Source: Rhizopus sp. PT2906
Taxonomy: Eukaryota; Mucoromycota; Mucoromycetes; Mucorales; Rhizopodaceae
Length of the DNA: 48,786 bases
Reading direction: 5' to 3'
Assembly: GCA_025529335.1 (NCBI GenBank)
Contig: JAMYHX010000328.1
Span: forward strand, 1-48,786
Shown here: positions 12,481 to 22,807 of the stretch, in pieces
How positions within the stretch are numbered: the stretch's first letter is position 1
Layout of the letters: every line of letters begins with the position of its first letter
Notes under the pieces: generated by a model
Databases searched by the model: none
What the model saw: the letters and a program-made list of their open reading frames with translations, nothing else
Told to the model about the DNA's origin: nothing
Translations under genes and position numbers: made by a program

Positions 12481-13496
12481 GTTAAAGAAGGTTATGTTGT
12501 CCTTCTCTCTTTCTGTATATATGCGTTTGTGTATGTGTTTAAAAAATGATTAGGATACCATGACTTTATTGATATATTTCATAATAAAATGATATAATTG
12601 TTCTATCATTACTATAGTAACAAGACAAAAAAGTGTTTAGAAATCATTGGAAGACGTGTCAATTTATTTTACTATTTGTATTACAGTCGTTCCACTGCCA
12701 CTTGGACATTTCCTAACTCTCTCAGTCAAGTTGGCGACATCAAAAACAGAAATTGTCCCAATTACAGCCTGTGAATTGGCTTTAGTATAAGGGGGCTTCA
12801 ACGATTGCAGCCGAACCCTTTGCTGATCAGCCTATGCTACAGCGCACATTGATGTCAAGACCTGACTCAATAACACACACACACACAGTTCTTCTACTTA
12901 GAAAATGTCAACTGTTTATTAAACGAGATATGATCAATGACTTTTATAAATAAAGTTCAGCAGAAGCAATGGTATAAAGGATATTCAGGGAGAGAAGGAG
13001 AATTGCAAGGACCCAGAGTAGACATTTCCGAGTAGTATTCTTCCTTTGTCAGCTTTAATATTATTGGGTTAATGATGTTGCTTCAAGCTATTAGGCTTCA
13101 CAGAACTGTATCTATGCTTGACTGTTTCTTCTTTAAGAGCCATATAGTTTTTTATAGACTCAGTTTGATTAACAATAACCACTTTGCTCACGTGTAATTG
13201 TGGTGAAACTTCATAAAGAATATTCCACAGGACAGACTTGGGTTAGATAGCGACTTTGGTAGTGTGAAGTTGTATAGTGACAACATAGGTAATGACTAGA
13301 GGAAGCGTCCCGCTCATTACTCTTCTCGTATGCATAGTGTCCCCCTTCGTAATTCAGGTCTTGTTTGCTAAACTAATGATTTCCTTTTTCATGTGAACTA
13401 ATAAAAGAGGCTGAGCAATAAAAAATTTTGTGCATTATGAGTTTATTGTGTAAATATGAAGTAAAAATGAACATGCAAAGAAAGAAAAAGAAGAAG
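12481..13496. other. Spacer with unassigned minus-strand open frames
   Basis: Contains a perfect 12-bp palindrome TTACTATAGTAA (12609-12620), a (CA)n run near 12873-12888 and several minus-strand coding-like stretches (about 13078-13240, then 12985-13060, and 12650-12830) interrupted by stops. The first two could join across a 49-nt GT-AG gap into about 85 residues. I do not recognise them; they may be a decayed gene. The 3' UTR of the bZIP gene presumably lies at its right end. Confidence 0.3.
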
Positions 13497-14210
13497 TTAA
13501 GAAGAACCATGAAGGACTTGTTGTTGACCATCCCAGTCTAGCAAATCATCCAAAGGAATTGTTTGATTGCTTGGAGAATACACTGAATCTTCATCTGTTG
13601 ATAAAGAAGGTGATAGTATGGGTGATGGTAACATATTGGTTGGCACTAGCAAATTGTGTTCACTTGTGGATCCTCCTTGTTTAATAACCTCCACTGCGGG
13701 GAAAAGGAAGTATTGGTTTAAGCAAATGTATCCATTGGGTGGTGGTGATATGGCAGCAGTTGTAAACGGTGGGGGTGAGTTCAATCTTTAATAAACCATT
13801 TCCTTCTTTACGATCCGTGCTGAACCGCAAAAGTCATTAAACAAGAAAGGATTCAATTTTTGCAAGGCTTCGAATTGACAAGCTATTAAAGCCTGTTGAT
13901 CCTCCAAGGTCTTGATCCTCTTTTTCAATTGTTCATTTTCTTCAGATAGTCTTTTATTACTAGATTCTAGTTCAGAAACGTATCTACGCTTTTTATCTCT
14001 AGATTCTTGTGCTGCTGCTCTGTTTCGTAAAATTCTTTCCTTTGTCTTTTGATCTTTATCTTCCAATGATATTCTTGACTTCTTTAAACGTACAACAGAT
14101 TTAGCTGTAGGGACAACAAGAGGGTCAACTTTGAAGTCAACAGGTAAAGATAAGAATTCAGAGATAAGATCGGTATTATTGTTGTTGTTGCTGTTGTTGA
14201 TGTCTGACAT
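13497..14210 (-). CDS. HAC1/XBP1-type bZIP unfolded-protein-response regulator, split by an in-frame stop in a predicted Ire1 intron
   Basis: Start ATG 14210. The unspliced frame stops at TAA 13788-13790 (140 aa). After one codon (AGA) the same frame stays open to 13497 for 96 further codons. The N-terminal part has a polyN run, a basic region ERILRNRAAAQESRDKKRR of HAC1/XBP1 type and a leucine-zipper heptad region. The downstream part is Ser/Pro-rich and ends with an acidic hydrophobic patch (IPLDDLLDWD) like an activation domain. Removing the predicted 123-nt intron 13697-13819 keeps frame and gives 196 aa, replacing an intron-coded tail (RIVKKEMVY) with the activation half. Known biology: Ire1 cleaves HAC1/XBP1 mRNA in ER stress and tRNA ligase rejoins it. 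Readthrough of the TAA is the alternative. The HAC1 symbol is withheld because orthology is not tested. Confidence 0.85.
13688..13704 (-). promoter_or_regulatory. Predicted 3' Ire1 splice-site stem-loop, CCG|CAGT loop
   Basis: Five-pair stem (13704-13700 with 13692-13688, two G-U) closes the loop CCGCAGT at 13699-13693, an exact CNG|CNGN match. Cleavage falls between 13697 and 13696. Both predicted cuts are in codon phase 1, so joining them preserves frame. Confidence 0.6.
13731..13748 (-). promoter_or_regulatory. Intron segment complementary to the bZIP mRNA 5' leader
   Basis: These 18 nt lie inside the predicted 123-nt intron and are perfectly complementary, without G-U pairs, to 14233-14250 in the 5' leader of the same transcript. 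Known analogy: the S. cerevisiae HAC1 intron pairs with its 5' UTR to stall translation. Confidence 0.75.
13806..13832 (-). promoter_or_regulatory. Predicted 5' Ire1 splice-site stem-loop, CAG|CACG loop
   Basis: On the transcript, 13832-13823 pairs along ten positions with 13815-13806 (six Watson-Crick, four G-U), closing a 7-nt loop CAGCACG at 13822-13816. Cleavage after CAG falls between 13820 and 13819. The loop fits CNG|CNGN except at loop position 6 (C, not G). Confidence 0.6.
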
Positions 14211-14232
14211 TATTAAACAAAACAAAAGAAAT

Positions 14233-14250
14233 TCACCACCACCCAATGGA
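14233..14250 (-). promoter_or_regulatory. 5' leader segment complementary to the bZIP intron
   Basis: Partner of 13731-13748. It lies 23-40 nt upstream of the bZIP ATG, so pairing would put a stable duplex just ahead of the start codon. Confidence 0.75.
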
Positions 14251-15315
14251 GAAAAGATTAAAACTAAAGAAAAAAAAGAAAAAAAAAGGCTACGCAGGTT
14301 GCTTAAAGCTTATAATTCTTTCTTGGCCAATCAAATGCTTCCACTTGTCCATTTTTAATGTTTAACTTGACGGAATGTGAAATTCATAAGCTACCTCACC
14401 ATGGGCAACAAGATCCAGAACACCATATCAAAGGTGGGCTTTGAAGCATGCATATTTATATAATCGCTTTTTAGGGAAGGGAGTATTTTCAATAAAGTGT
14501 TTAAATTATGTTTTTCGGCTTATTTGCCCTTGGCTTATTTTAGGTTCATTCTTTAGTGTTAATTTTATGTGAATATCACACTTCATTAAGAATAATATGT
14601 GGCTTTCAAACAGATTTCTACGGTGCTACATCCATTGAGTAAACATGACTACAAAGCATTTTTAATATTGATGTTAAATATCCTTGCCATAAAGTCATGT
14701 AAAGCCATTGAATAGTGCCGCACTCCTCGGTTTGCTGGGGGCCATATTAGCCTTCCCCACTAACTCTCATTTCAATAGTTACTCTCTCGGCTATTCTGAT
14801 AGGCAATTTTCTATTTTATGAAGACAATTGATCAAGAATTTATGTAAAGAGATATTCTTGCTTTCCTAACTTGCTTGCCATGGCCTGCTTTAATAACCCC
14901 TGTCAAAGATAGCCGTATAGAATAAAAACAACTCTATTTTACAGAATCTCTTTGATATTTCATATAGCAAATGGCTTGGTCTGCTTTAATCTCATTTGGA
15001 ACACAAAGAATAAGCCGAGAGCTTATATTGTTTACTAAAGAGTTTACAGATGACCGAAACAAATATTACAGTTGGGTGAACAAGGTTGAGTAAATAAATG
15101 ACGTTTTGATTGTTTTCTTTGCATGCTTTATTTGCTACTGGTCTGCCCCTCTCCTTCTTGTAATGTTGTTGGCAGTAAACCGGTACAGGATTAATGCGCA
15201 TAAGCACGAGTCGGTCACTCAATATTTTGTCATACGAAGCTCTACAACCAATATCGTTCCTGGGCATATTTTTATTCTTTTTCTTTTTTGGTGATTCCAA
15301 GCCAACTTATCTCTA
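14251..15315. other. Spacer between bZIP gene and sphingoid-base kinase
   Basis: Divergent upstream region of both genes. Contains A-rich leader sequence and a CCAAT motif near 14325. A 102-codon minus-strand frame at 14992-15300 is basic and unrecognised and may be chance. Confidence 0.4.
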
Positions 15316-16993
15316 ATGGTGACCACTTTAAAAGTAACAAAAGGTGTTCACCCTGTTGAACTAACATGTGATGAGCAAGGACTTCGTATCGAAGGCGATT
15401 TTAACGCATCTCAAAAATGTAACTTGACTATATATAACATCTAATTAACTTGCTTATTCTCGCTTAAAAGTGAAAAAGAAGATTATATGCTGCTGTATAC
15501 CCGTTACGGAAGGAAAAGGACCAGACCCAACCTTACTTCCAATAGATCATGTGTACATTCTTTATGCCGAGTACATTCAACGCACCAAGACCATTCAGAT
15601 CCGTTTTGTATTGCCAGAGGATAGAAGTAACGATGATTCAACTGCTGATTTCTATGAGCTGTACTATACTGTGCCTGATGATAAAGCACAAGAAGCTGAA
15701 GCATTCTGTGAGACATTGATGGGCCGTGCTTATGAAGGTGTAAAAGTTCATAAACGACTCCTGGTGTTGATCAACCCATTTGGAGGACAGGGTAAAGCCA
15801 AGGAAATATTCGAGTACCATGTTCATCCTATATTTCAAGCGGCCAAGTGTGAAGTCACCGTGAAGAGTAAGAGTAAGAAAATAGCAAAAAACGTTAGCTT
15901 ACATTGCCTTTTTTTTTATTGTTAGATACTCAGCGACAGGGACATGCGATTGATATTGCAAAGGAATTGGACGTTGATGCATATGATGCTGTGGTCACCG
16001 TTAGTGGAGATGGCGTAGTACATGAGGTTATCAATGGATTTTTAGCACGATCTGATGCTAAGGACGTGATGAAGAAAATAACTTTGGGCATCATCCCTGG
16101 TGGCACTGGAAATTCATTGATTATCTCCATCCTGGGTGAAAAAAGAGGATTCGACCCTTCTTATACCGCACTTCAAGTTATCAAAGGTAAGTACTTAAAA
16201 AAAATGAGTGATATACTTTGCTGAACAAACAACTAGGAAAGCCTATGCCTCTTGATCTTTGCTCAGTTACTTATGATGATCATCGCTATTTCTCATTTTT
16301 GTCACAAAACTATGGTATCACTGCTTACGCTGATTTGGCCACAGAACATATGCGATGGATGGGTGATACGCGTACAGTTGTAGGATTATTACAAGAGATT
16401 TTTGCTCGTCATACATACGGTGTAGAAGCAGCAATTCAAGTAGTTGAATCTGATAAAAAGAAAATCATACAAGAATGCAGAGTGTTCAAGGGATCCATAC
16501 TTGAACAAGAAGAGCTCAACCTGGAAGACACATTACCACCTCTTTCTGAACCTGTACCATCTGATTGGATGGTTATCAAGGACAATATCTCAATGTTTTT
16601 GGCAAGTAAGGTACCTCTTTTGTCTAGAGGCATGCTCAGTCATCCCTGTGCATTGCCAAATGATGGTACACTCGATCTTTTGTTGGTACGTGGATCACCT
16701 GGTATTAAGAAACAGCTGGACGTCTTCACTAAAGTAGAAAAGGGCCATCATATTCATAATGACATCGTCAGTAGTGTATTCAGATTGACTATTTCTTTAT
16801 TAACACAACTCTTTAGGTCGAATACTACAAGATCAAGGCATTTCGATTGACACCTGTGCTTAAGCCTGGACAGACAGCCTATGTTGCTATCGACGGAGAG
16901 CACGCTCCTTGCAAGCCTTTCCAAGTTCAAGTTCATCCTCGTCTATGCTCTGTGCTAGCAATTAAACCAACTTTTTTAAATACCAATATCTAA
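15316..16993 (+). CDS. Sphingoid long-chain base kinase (Lcb4/Lcb5, sphingosine-kinase type)
   Basis: Five exons (15316-15418, 15471-15866, 15926-16186, 16237-16766, 16817-16993) give 488 residues, close to fungal LCB kinases. The DAGK catalytic domain starts at LLVLINPFGGQGKAKEIF. The nucleotide-binding SGDG motif sits in VVTVSGDGVVHEVINGF and the Gly-rich IPGGTGNS follows. The C-terminal lobe has GMLSHPCALPNDGTLDLLLV and ends with VAIDGEHAPCKPFQV, typical of the substrate/membrane-facing strands. It phosphorylates sphingoid bases to their 1-phosphates at ER/Golgi/plasma membranes, controlling sphingolipid signalling and breakdown. Catalytic motifs look intact. Confidence 0.92.
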
Positions 16994-18728
16994 GAAATAA
17001 AAACCAAGTTATCTGAAGGGGTAACCAGAGACCCATAGTTTATATGCTGCCTTTGGTTTTATAAAAATGGCTTTAGCAATTTGTTCAGCTTGGATGACAT
17101 GAAAAGATGCGTCATCCCTTGCTCATGGAGTGACCATATTCACTGTTTAGGAAAAGTAAAAGTTGAGCTATGTGAGACTTAATCCTACCATGATCATTAT
17201 AACAGAGATGAAAGCTTGGCTTGATAAAGTCATATAGTATGCAAATTAACCTTTGCTATGCATAAGAGATATGTCATGGCTTTTATTTTTGTTGAATGTC
17301 TGTTATTTGACTAAATTTCACACGTTTTAACTTTGTTTGTTACTTGGAAAAAGAGAGAGAGAGAGAGAGAGAGTACATAAGCTACATCATCTAGAACTTC
17401 TGCATTTAAACAGCTGGCCTGTTGGTCCAATAGATAGCAAATGATCTGATGCGGTGCATAGTGGCTGTTTGATTACCTTTTCATACAAATTTCATACAAA
17501 TTGTTTGCATGTTACGGCTTGTAAGTTTAGCTTTTCTTATCCCCCCCCTAGCAAACTTTGATGCCTAACAAGACTGATAAGTTCATTTCTTAGTCCCCCT
17601 TTTAGTTGCTCTAGCGTGACCGGCTTACATAAGTATAAACCTGCGATGGTCATGATGAGGACTGATAGACTAGATTGCTTTGTTTTCTCCTGAACTATGT
17701 CTCCATTTTAAATGCTATGATCTATAGATTATGCGTTATTACATAAAGTAAGACTATAACTGCAATAACCTTTATGCATCATGGATAATGGGACGTGGTA
17801 GCTTAGGATGACTCAAGTCGTGAATGAAGCATCTATTTGAGAGCGTTATACGAAACGATTTTACGTATTTTCCGATTAGCAGATTGACAGCAAACATATC
17901 TTTTTTTTTTTTTACACAGCTTAGTTAAAAAAGATGAGAAAAATAAAAAGGAGAATGGAGAGAACTCATAGATGCCGATATAGATCATAAATGAGATGAT
18001 TCATTGAATGAAAATAAGATAAACAATTACTCTAAACCCGTCTTTTTTTTTTTGCAAAGCAACCCGGGTACCACCGATATACATCAGAAAAAGGGAAATG
18101 CATGAAAAATCATCAATTCTACAAAAAGTAAACACACGAAATGCAAATGCGAGGTGGCGCAAATGTGTTACACATTGTCGTACAAAGAAATAGGGCGTAC
18201 TAAACTTGAATTGCTGGGAAACGTCCAACTTTTTACTTTATTCATGATGCCGCCAAAATATTACTGCCATAGCTACTGTGATCATAGTAACGAAATACCA
18301 TGAGAGTACATGAATAGTATTACTATGGTAACGATCATCTAGATCACTTACATTATCTTAGAGTATATTCATTTTCTTGCATGAAGAGTTCCCTTCTCCC
18401 CTCACCACCCGACTTGTTATTTCAATCCCCGTCTTGGTTTAAGCTCGATTCTAAGAAAAAAAAAAAAGATAAAGGAAAACAGTAAGGTCATTCATGTTGA
18501 CTTGTGTTGGAGAAGGGGCTTGGTTATCTTTTTATTTTTTTATGCTGCATGTAAAGAGAAGAAAAAAAAATGAGAAAAGAGAAAAAGTAGTTTGAAACGG
18601 ATTATAGTTTTATTTGTTGTACAATGTTATAAACTTGGTTTATTTTATCCCCTGAAATCGCATATAAAAAAGAGTAAAAAAAAAAGCTGGTATTCCCTTT
18701 TCTTTCTTTCCTCCTTACTTGAATACGA
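16994..18728. other. 1.7-kb spacer upstream of NDT80-like gene 1
   Basis: No gene found. It has an (AG)n run at 17352-17373, poly-T and poly-A tracts, and a cluster of three X-box-like imperfect palindromes (18263-18332). Confidence 0.6.
18263..18332. promoter_or_regulatory. Cluster of three RFX X-box-like palindromes
   Basis: Three 14-nt elements resemble the RFX X-box (GTTGCCATGGTAAC-like): 18263-18276, 18278-18291 and 18319-18332. The third, ATTACTATGGTAAC, is the closest. They lie about 400-465 nt upstream of the NDT80-like start. A functional role is inference. Confidence 0.35.
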
Positions 18729-20036
18729 ATGAACACGATGCAACAATCAAAAGAGTGGCAACATCAGCATCAGCAGCAGCAGCAGCCATTGCCTATGACC
18801 CAGCAAACTCCGATGGAGAACACAAAGTCTGGCCCGTCTTCTTCCCCCAAGCCTGAATCTGACCACTATGGATATTTGTAAGTTACCATGGACACATAAT
18901 AGATAGAAAGAAAGCTAACTTATTTTATTAGACGTCAATTAAACAATAATTCATCCAATCGTTATGAGTAAAATATGATAAGGATGCCGCAGTAATTACT
19001 TTACTGAATTATAAATATAGACAAACCATCATGGCTCACTCTCAGCCTTCAACACCTCATCCTTATCCAATGACTCAGATGATAAAAAGCACTAGATCTC
19101 ATTTCAATACGCAAGAATGCAGCCCAAAATTCTTGCCTACAAAATCAATGGCAAACTTGTTGTTATCAGATAAATCTACATTGTAATTAAAAAAGGGAAA
19201 GAGCTAAAATCACAGGTCCTAATCATCTTTTTAGATCTCCCATCCAGATACAAGCTAAGATGGATCGCGGCTTTTTCTTGGCTGACGGCGAATGGACCTG
19301 TTATCGACGAAATTATTTTCAAGTCAGTGCAGTCTTTTCACTCGCTTCTTATCCAGAGGTATACTATGTCCAAACTCATCGTGGTCCACAGTACGTTCAG
19401 CGTTTCTTGATCGGTCTTTCTGCTCGTGTGGCCAACAGTGATCGTGATATAGAGCTCGTGCAGCAAACTCCAAAACGCGACAAAGGTCCTCAGTATAAAC
19501 CAGCACCCAAGCCTGTTATTCCTGGTGGTTACTTATCTCCAGGCAATTCACAACACGAAGCTCATCCTCAACAAAATATTGCTACCTTTGAGCGACTTCA
19601 ATTCAAGTCGGCAACCGCTAATAACGGCAAGCGAAGAGCAGCACAACAATACTTTGTATGTGTTTTAAGTCTATACGCCGAAACAAAGGACCAGCAAGAA
19701 TTGATTCAGATAGCCAGTTGTCAGTCTGTGCCCTTGGTCGTACGAGGTAGGAGCCCTGGACATTATGCGGATACAGCCAAAACATCGTCATCTCCTGTAA
19801 CGCCTGTCATGCAAGTGAACGACAGCTACTATTACTATCATCCAGTACCTTATTATTCATGCGAGGAATCACCCTCGAATACAAAATTGCCTTATGAGCC
19901 ATATGATTGGCAAAGGGCTAGATATAATAGCACTTCCTCTTCTGGATCTTCTTCAGCTACTTCACCCCATCAACCATCCCAGGAATCTTATTTCCCTGCT
20001 CCACCTCATCCTCTTGCTAACGTAAAGCAAGAATAA
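18729..20036 (+). CDS. NDT80/PhoG-family transcription factor, copy 1
   Basis: Three exons (18729-18877, 19021-19182, 19235-20036) give 370 residues. The first exon has a His/Gln-rich tract. The DNA-binding domain begins at MDRGFFLADGEWTCYRRNYF, the NDT80 signature also seen in yeast Ndt80 and Aspergillus XprG/NdtA. It continues through ELVQQTPKRDKGPQ and FERLQFKSATANNGKRRAAQ to PLVVRGRSPGHYAD. The C-terminal tail is Ser/Pro/Tyr-rich and probably disordered. The family controls meiosis, nutrient response or secreted proteases, and which applies cannot be told. The second donor is weak (GTAATT) but restores frame into the conserved domain. A longer paralogue on the other strand starts at 34707. 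Confidence 0.85.
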
Positions 20037-20118
20037 GTTAAAAAAAAAAAGAATGTAAAACAAAAAGTTTGTGTTTTTATTATATATTATTGCCCTGTTT
20101 GTGTGTTATAATTAAATG

Positions 20119-22807
20119 CTATGCTACAGAATTATTATTATTGCTATTGTCATTATGTACAGTGTCTGTTGGTGTTGTTGTATTAGATGTAGTTGTGCTC
20201 ATAAAGTTTTTTTCAATCATGTCTTTGACTTGATCAAGAAATGCTGTTTCTTGTTCTTCATGAATAAATAAATGAGCCCTTAACGAATATAGCAGTTTCT
20301 CTAATCTTGTCGAGTCCCCAAACGGTGATGCCATGTCCATTTTACTATTCATAGTCATTTTCTTGTTCGCATGAAAAAAATAAATAACTTACTGTTCATA
20401 ATCTTTGTACTCTTGAATGAGCTCTTTAAATTGATCAAGAATGGAAGGCGATACTTGTTCACACTGCTCCACTCGTCTGCGACAAGCATAAGGTACCCCT
20501 ACAACAGATGTCAAAATGATTATTGCACAACAGACAAGACTTACTGTAAGAGTGGGTTTCATTCCACTGTGTACTGATGTGCAAGTATTGAAACTGAGAG
20601 TGATCGCTTTGTATCTCTGCGTTATAAGGTGTGACGATGACACCAATAAATGGTTCATCACCTGCTTCTCTAAACAGCGTCTGTCCTTATTTTTAGCAAT
20701 AGATCAACAGTGTAACGAAGTTTATTTTTGTTGTGTACCTGATAAGACGTTTGATTCTCTATATCTCTTATACTTGGATGAGGTTCGAAAGTAGGATGTG
20801 AATGATACCAGCCGACGACATTATATCCTTGTTCTGCAAACACTTCGCGTGCTTTCATTTCAGATTCAGGATCCATTTCACATTGTATGCCCGTGCTTGT
20901 ACTCTTGCAAGGGAAGACGCTCTTGACCTGTAATATCTTGGCATTTTCCTTTTTGATAAAGTTTCCACCTAATAAACCAATGATTTCCGTATGAGCCAGA
21001 TGAGCATGAAAATCCATGACGAGCTATAGATATGAAAATGTCAATACATGTCACTTTGAGGCGTATATATGTATATATATATATATATATATATCACCGT
21101 ACCAGGGCATCACTAACAATCTCTACTTCAAAAGGTGCTGGAAACAATTCATTATAATGAGATGTAGGAACAAGTCTAAAGGGATCGTAGCCTCTATTGA
21201 AATCATCACCGCCATAATAATGCTGATGAAACGATCTTTTTACTCTTTTTGACTTTGTGCCTATTTAATCGTGTTATAATGTATATACTATGACAAGATA
21301 CCAATTGTTTACCATTGCTGTCTGTCTCTACTTGAACACCATGTTCAATCACTCGTCCTTCCAGCTCTCTCGGATCCACCCATTCTCCACGCTCATTTCT
21401 TACTTTTCTTTTTCTTGGCCTTTACAATAAAATGAGTCACTGGATAAACAGATTGGTAATTATTTACCCGTCATAGTTTATAACAAGACTAGCAGCATCT
21501 AATGTATCCTCTTCGACAATGACTTCACGTGGCACACGCTTAGGAGGTCTAGGCGCATTTGTGATACAATCTACGTTTATTGCACCCACGCTTTCTAAAT
21601 AAGAATGAACCCGACCGATAGCATTAACATCACCGCAGTCCTTGAGTCCTTTTCGAGCAGAGGTCTTGGTCAAGTATCTTGGTTTGCATTGGTTCCAGCA
21701 ATCAAGCATATGATTACGAATACGTAAATAACGGTCGGGTGTCTTGGCATGCTTATTTTGAAACCACTCCGGGTTCTGTTTCTTCTCTTCTTCAGATACG
21801 AAATGTCTGTCAAAATGGGAAATGCTCACATGGGTATCGTTATCGGGTATATCTATTTCCCTCTCTAACGGATCAGGCTTGATCTCTTTTTCATCTTGCT
21901 CGGCTATATCCTCCTCTTCCTTTATGTCGTCATTCTGCATGAATGTAGTATCATCGAGTTGTTTGTCGCTATTATCTTGAACAAGGTCTCCAATGTCGAG
22001 ATCATCCTCACCGTCCTCATTCATTGTGGTAGCATCCATGGTTACATCTGCTGTAGCTGTACCGGCTGTGTTTGTAGTATTCACAGGTAAGGTATTATCA
22101 GCATCATCAGCAGTAATTATCTCAGTTTCTGACTCTGTGTTTGTTTGTTTAGAGATTTCTTTTGATTCTTCCCTTTTTTGTTTGCTTGGCGTCTGTTAGC
22201 TGTGTGTATTAATAACAAATTACAGCATGAATTGAATAGACTTGCCTTAATCTTGTCTACCAAGAGTAAATGTCTTGCATGATTTTTACATTGTAAACGG
22301 TTTCTTGTTCCTACATGTTCTGCGATTGGCTTCCAATTGCCATATCCAAATATATCTAATGCTTCTTTCAATCTATCATCTTCTTCCTTAGTCCATCTAG
22401 TTTTGTGAGAGGGTAATGCAGCAGATGATATATCTAAGAATGGAAGATTGAGTGAATACGATAGAGGCCATTTTTTTTAGTATAACCTTTTGTCTTTTTA
22501 GGATAGTCTGAATCGTAATTTTTTGTTGTCTTATTAAAGAAATAGTATTCCTCCTCAGCAAGCATTTGTTCGATCAATTGGCGTGAATCTTTATCCATAT
22601 CTTGATCCTCTATCATCATGGTTGGTTGACTACTACCGTTACTATTGCCACTACTACTATTACATAAATCATCAGTTCATAATCACGCGCATGTCTCTCT
22701 CTTGTTCTATTTCTATGTCTTTATATTATTGTTTGATATACTTACTCTATTAGCTCTTGCTTTTCATCTTCACCAATATCAATAATCTCTTCCTCTTCTT
22801 CATGCAT
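20119..22807 (-). CDS. MYSM1-like SANT-SWIRM-MPN(JAMM) deubiquitinase
   Basis: Multi-exon minus gene from ATG 22807. Domains in order: an acidic N-terminus; a SANT/Myb repeat (RWTKEEDDRLKEALDIFGYG, WKPIAEHVGTRNRLQC); a long acidic linker; a SWIRM domain (near 21540-21840, RYLRIRNHMLDCWNQ); and a C-terminal MPN domain with GWYHSHPTFEPHPSIRD. That JAMM motif HxH-x7-S-x2-D has all zinc ligands, so an active metalloprotease is likely. The tail is coiled-coil-like with a polyN/T end. In animals this architecture (MYSM1/2A-DUB) removes ubiquitin from histone H2A and acts in transcription and repair. One intron (22194-22245) is a GC-AG intron. It is divergent from PMA1. Confidence 0.88.
21072..21094. 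repeat. (TA)n microsatellite in a MYSM1-like intron
   Basis: Uninterrupted TA dinucleotide run lying within the intron before the MPN exon. Confidence 0.9.
22194..22245 (-). other. GC-AG intron, 52 nt, in the MYSM1-like gene
   Basis: Donor reads AAG|GCAAGT, the strong consensus typical of GC-AG introns, and the acceptor CTAACAG includes a branch-like CTAAC. Splicing joins the SANT exon to the acidic linker in phase 0. Retaining the intron leads to a stop about 28 codons past the acceptor. Confidence 0.75.

Noticed and set aside
12608..12621. X-box-like palindrome ATTACTATAGTAAC
   Set aside because: It lies downstream of a relic and not near a clear promoter; a single copy is likely chance.
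13786..13811. GTAAAG...AAAG 26-nt interval in the bZIP gene as a spliceosomal intron
   Set aside because: Too short for the spliceosomal introns seen here, and joining it shifts into a frame that does not continue into the 96-codon downstream frame.
13757..13819. Alternative 63-nt Ire1 intron using CTG|CTGC as the 3' site
   Set aside because: It preserves frame and fits CNG|CNGN, but the flanks do not pair into a stem and the leader-pairing element would remain in the spliced mRNA. The 123-nt version is better supported.
14992..15300. 102-aa basic minus-strand frame upstream of the sphingoid-base kinase
   Set aside because: No recognisable motif, and it sits in a divergent promoter region; not called without homology.
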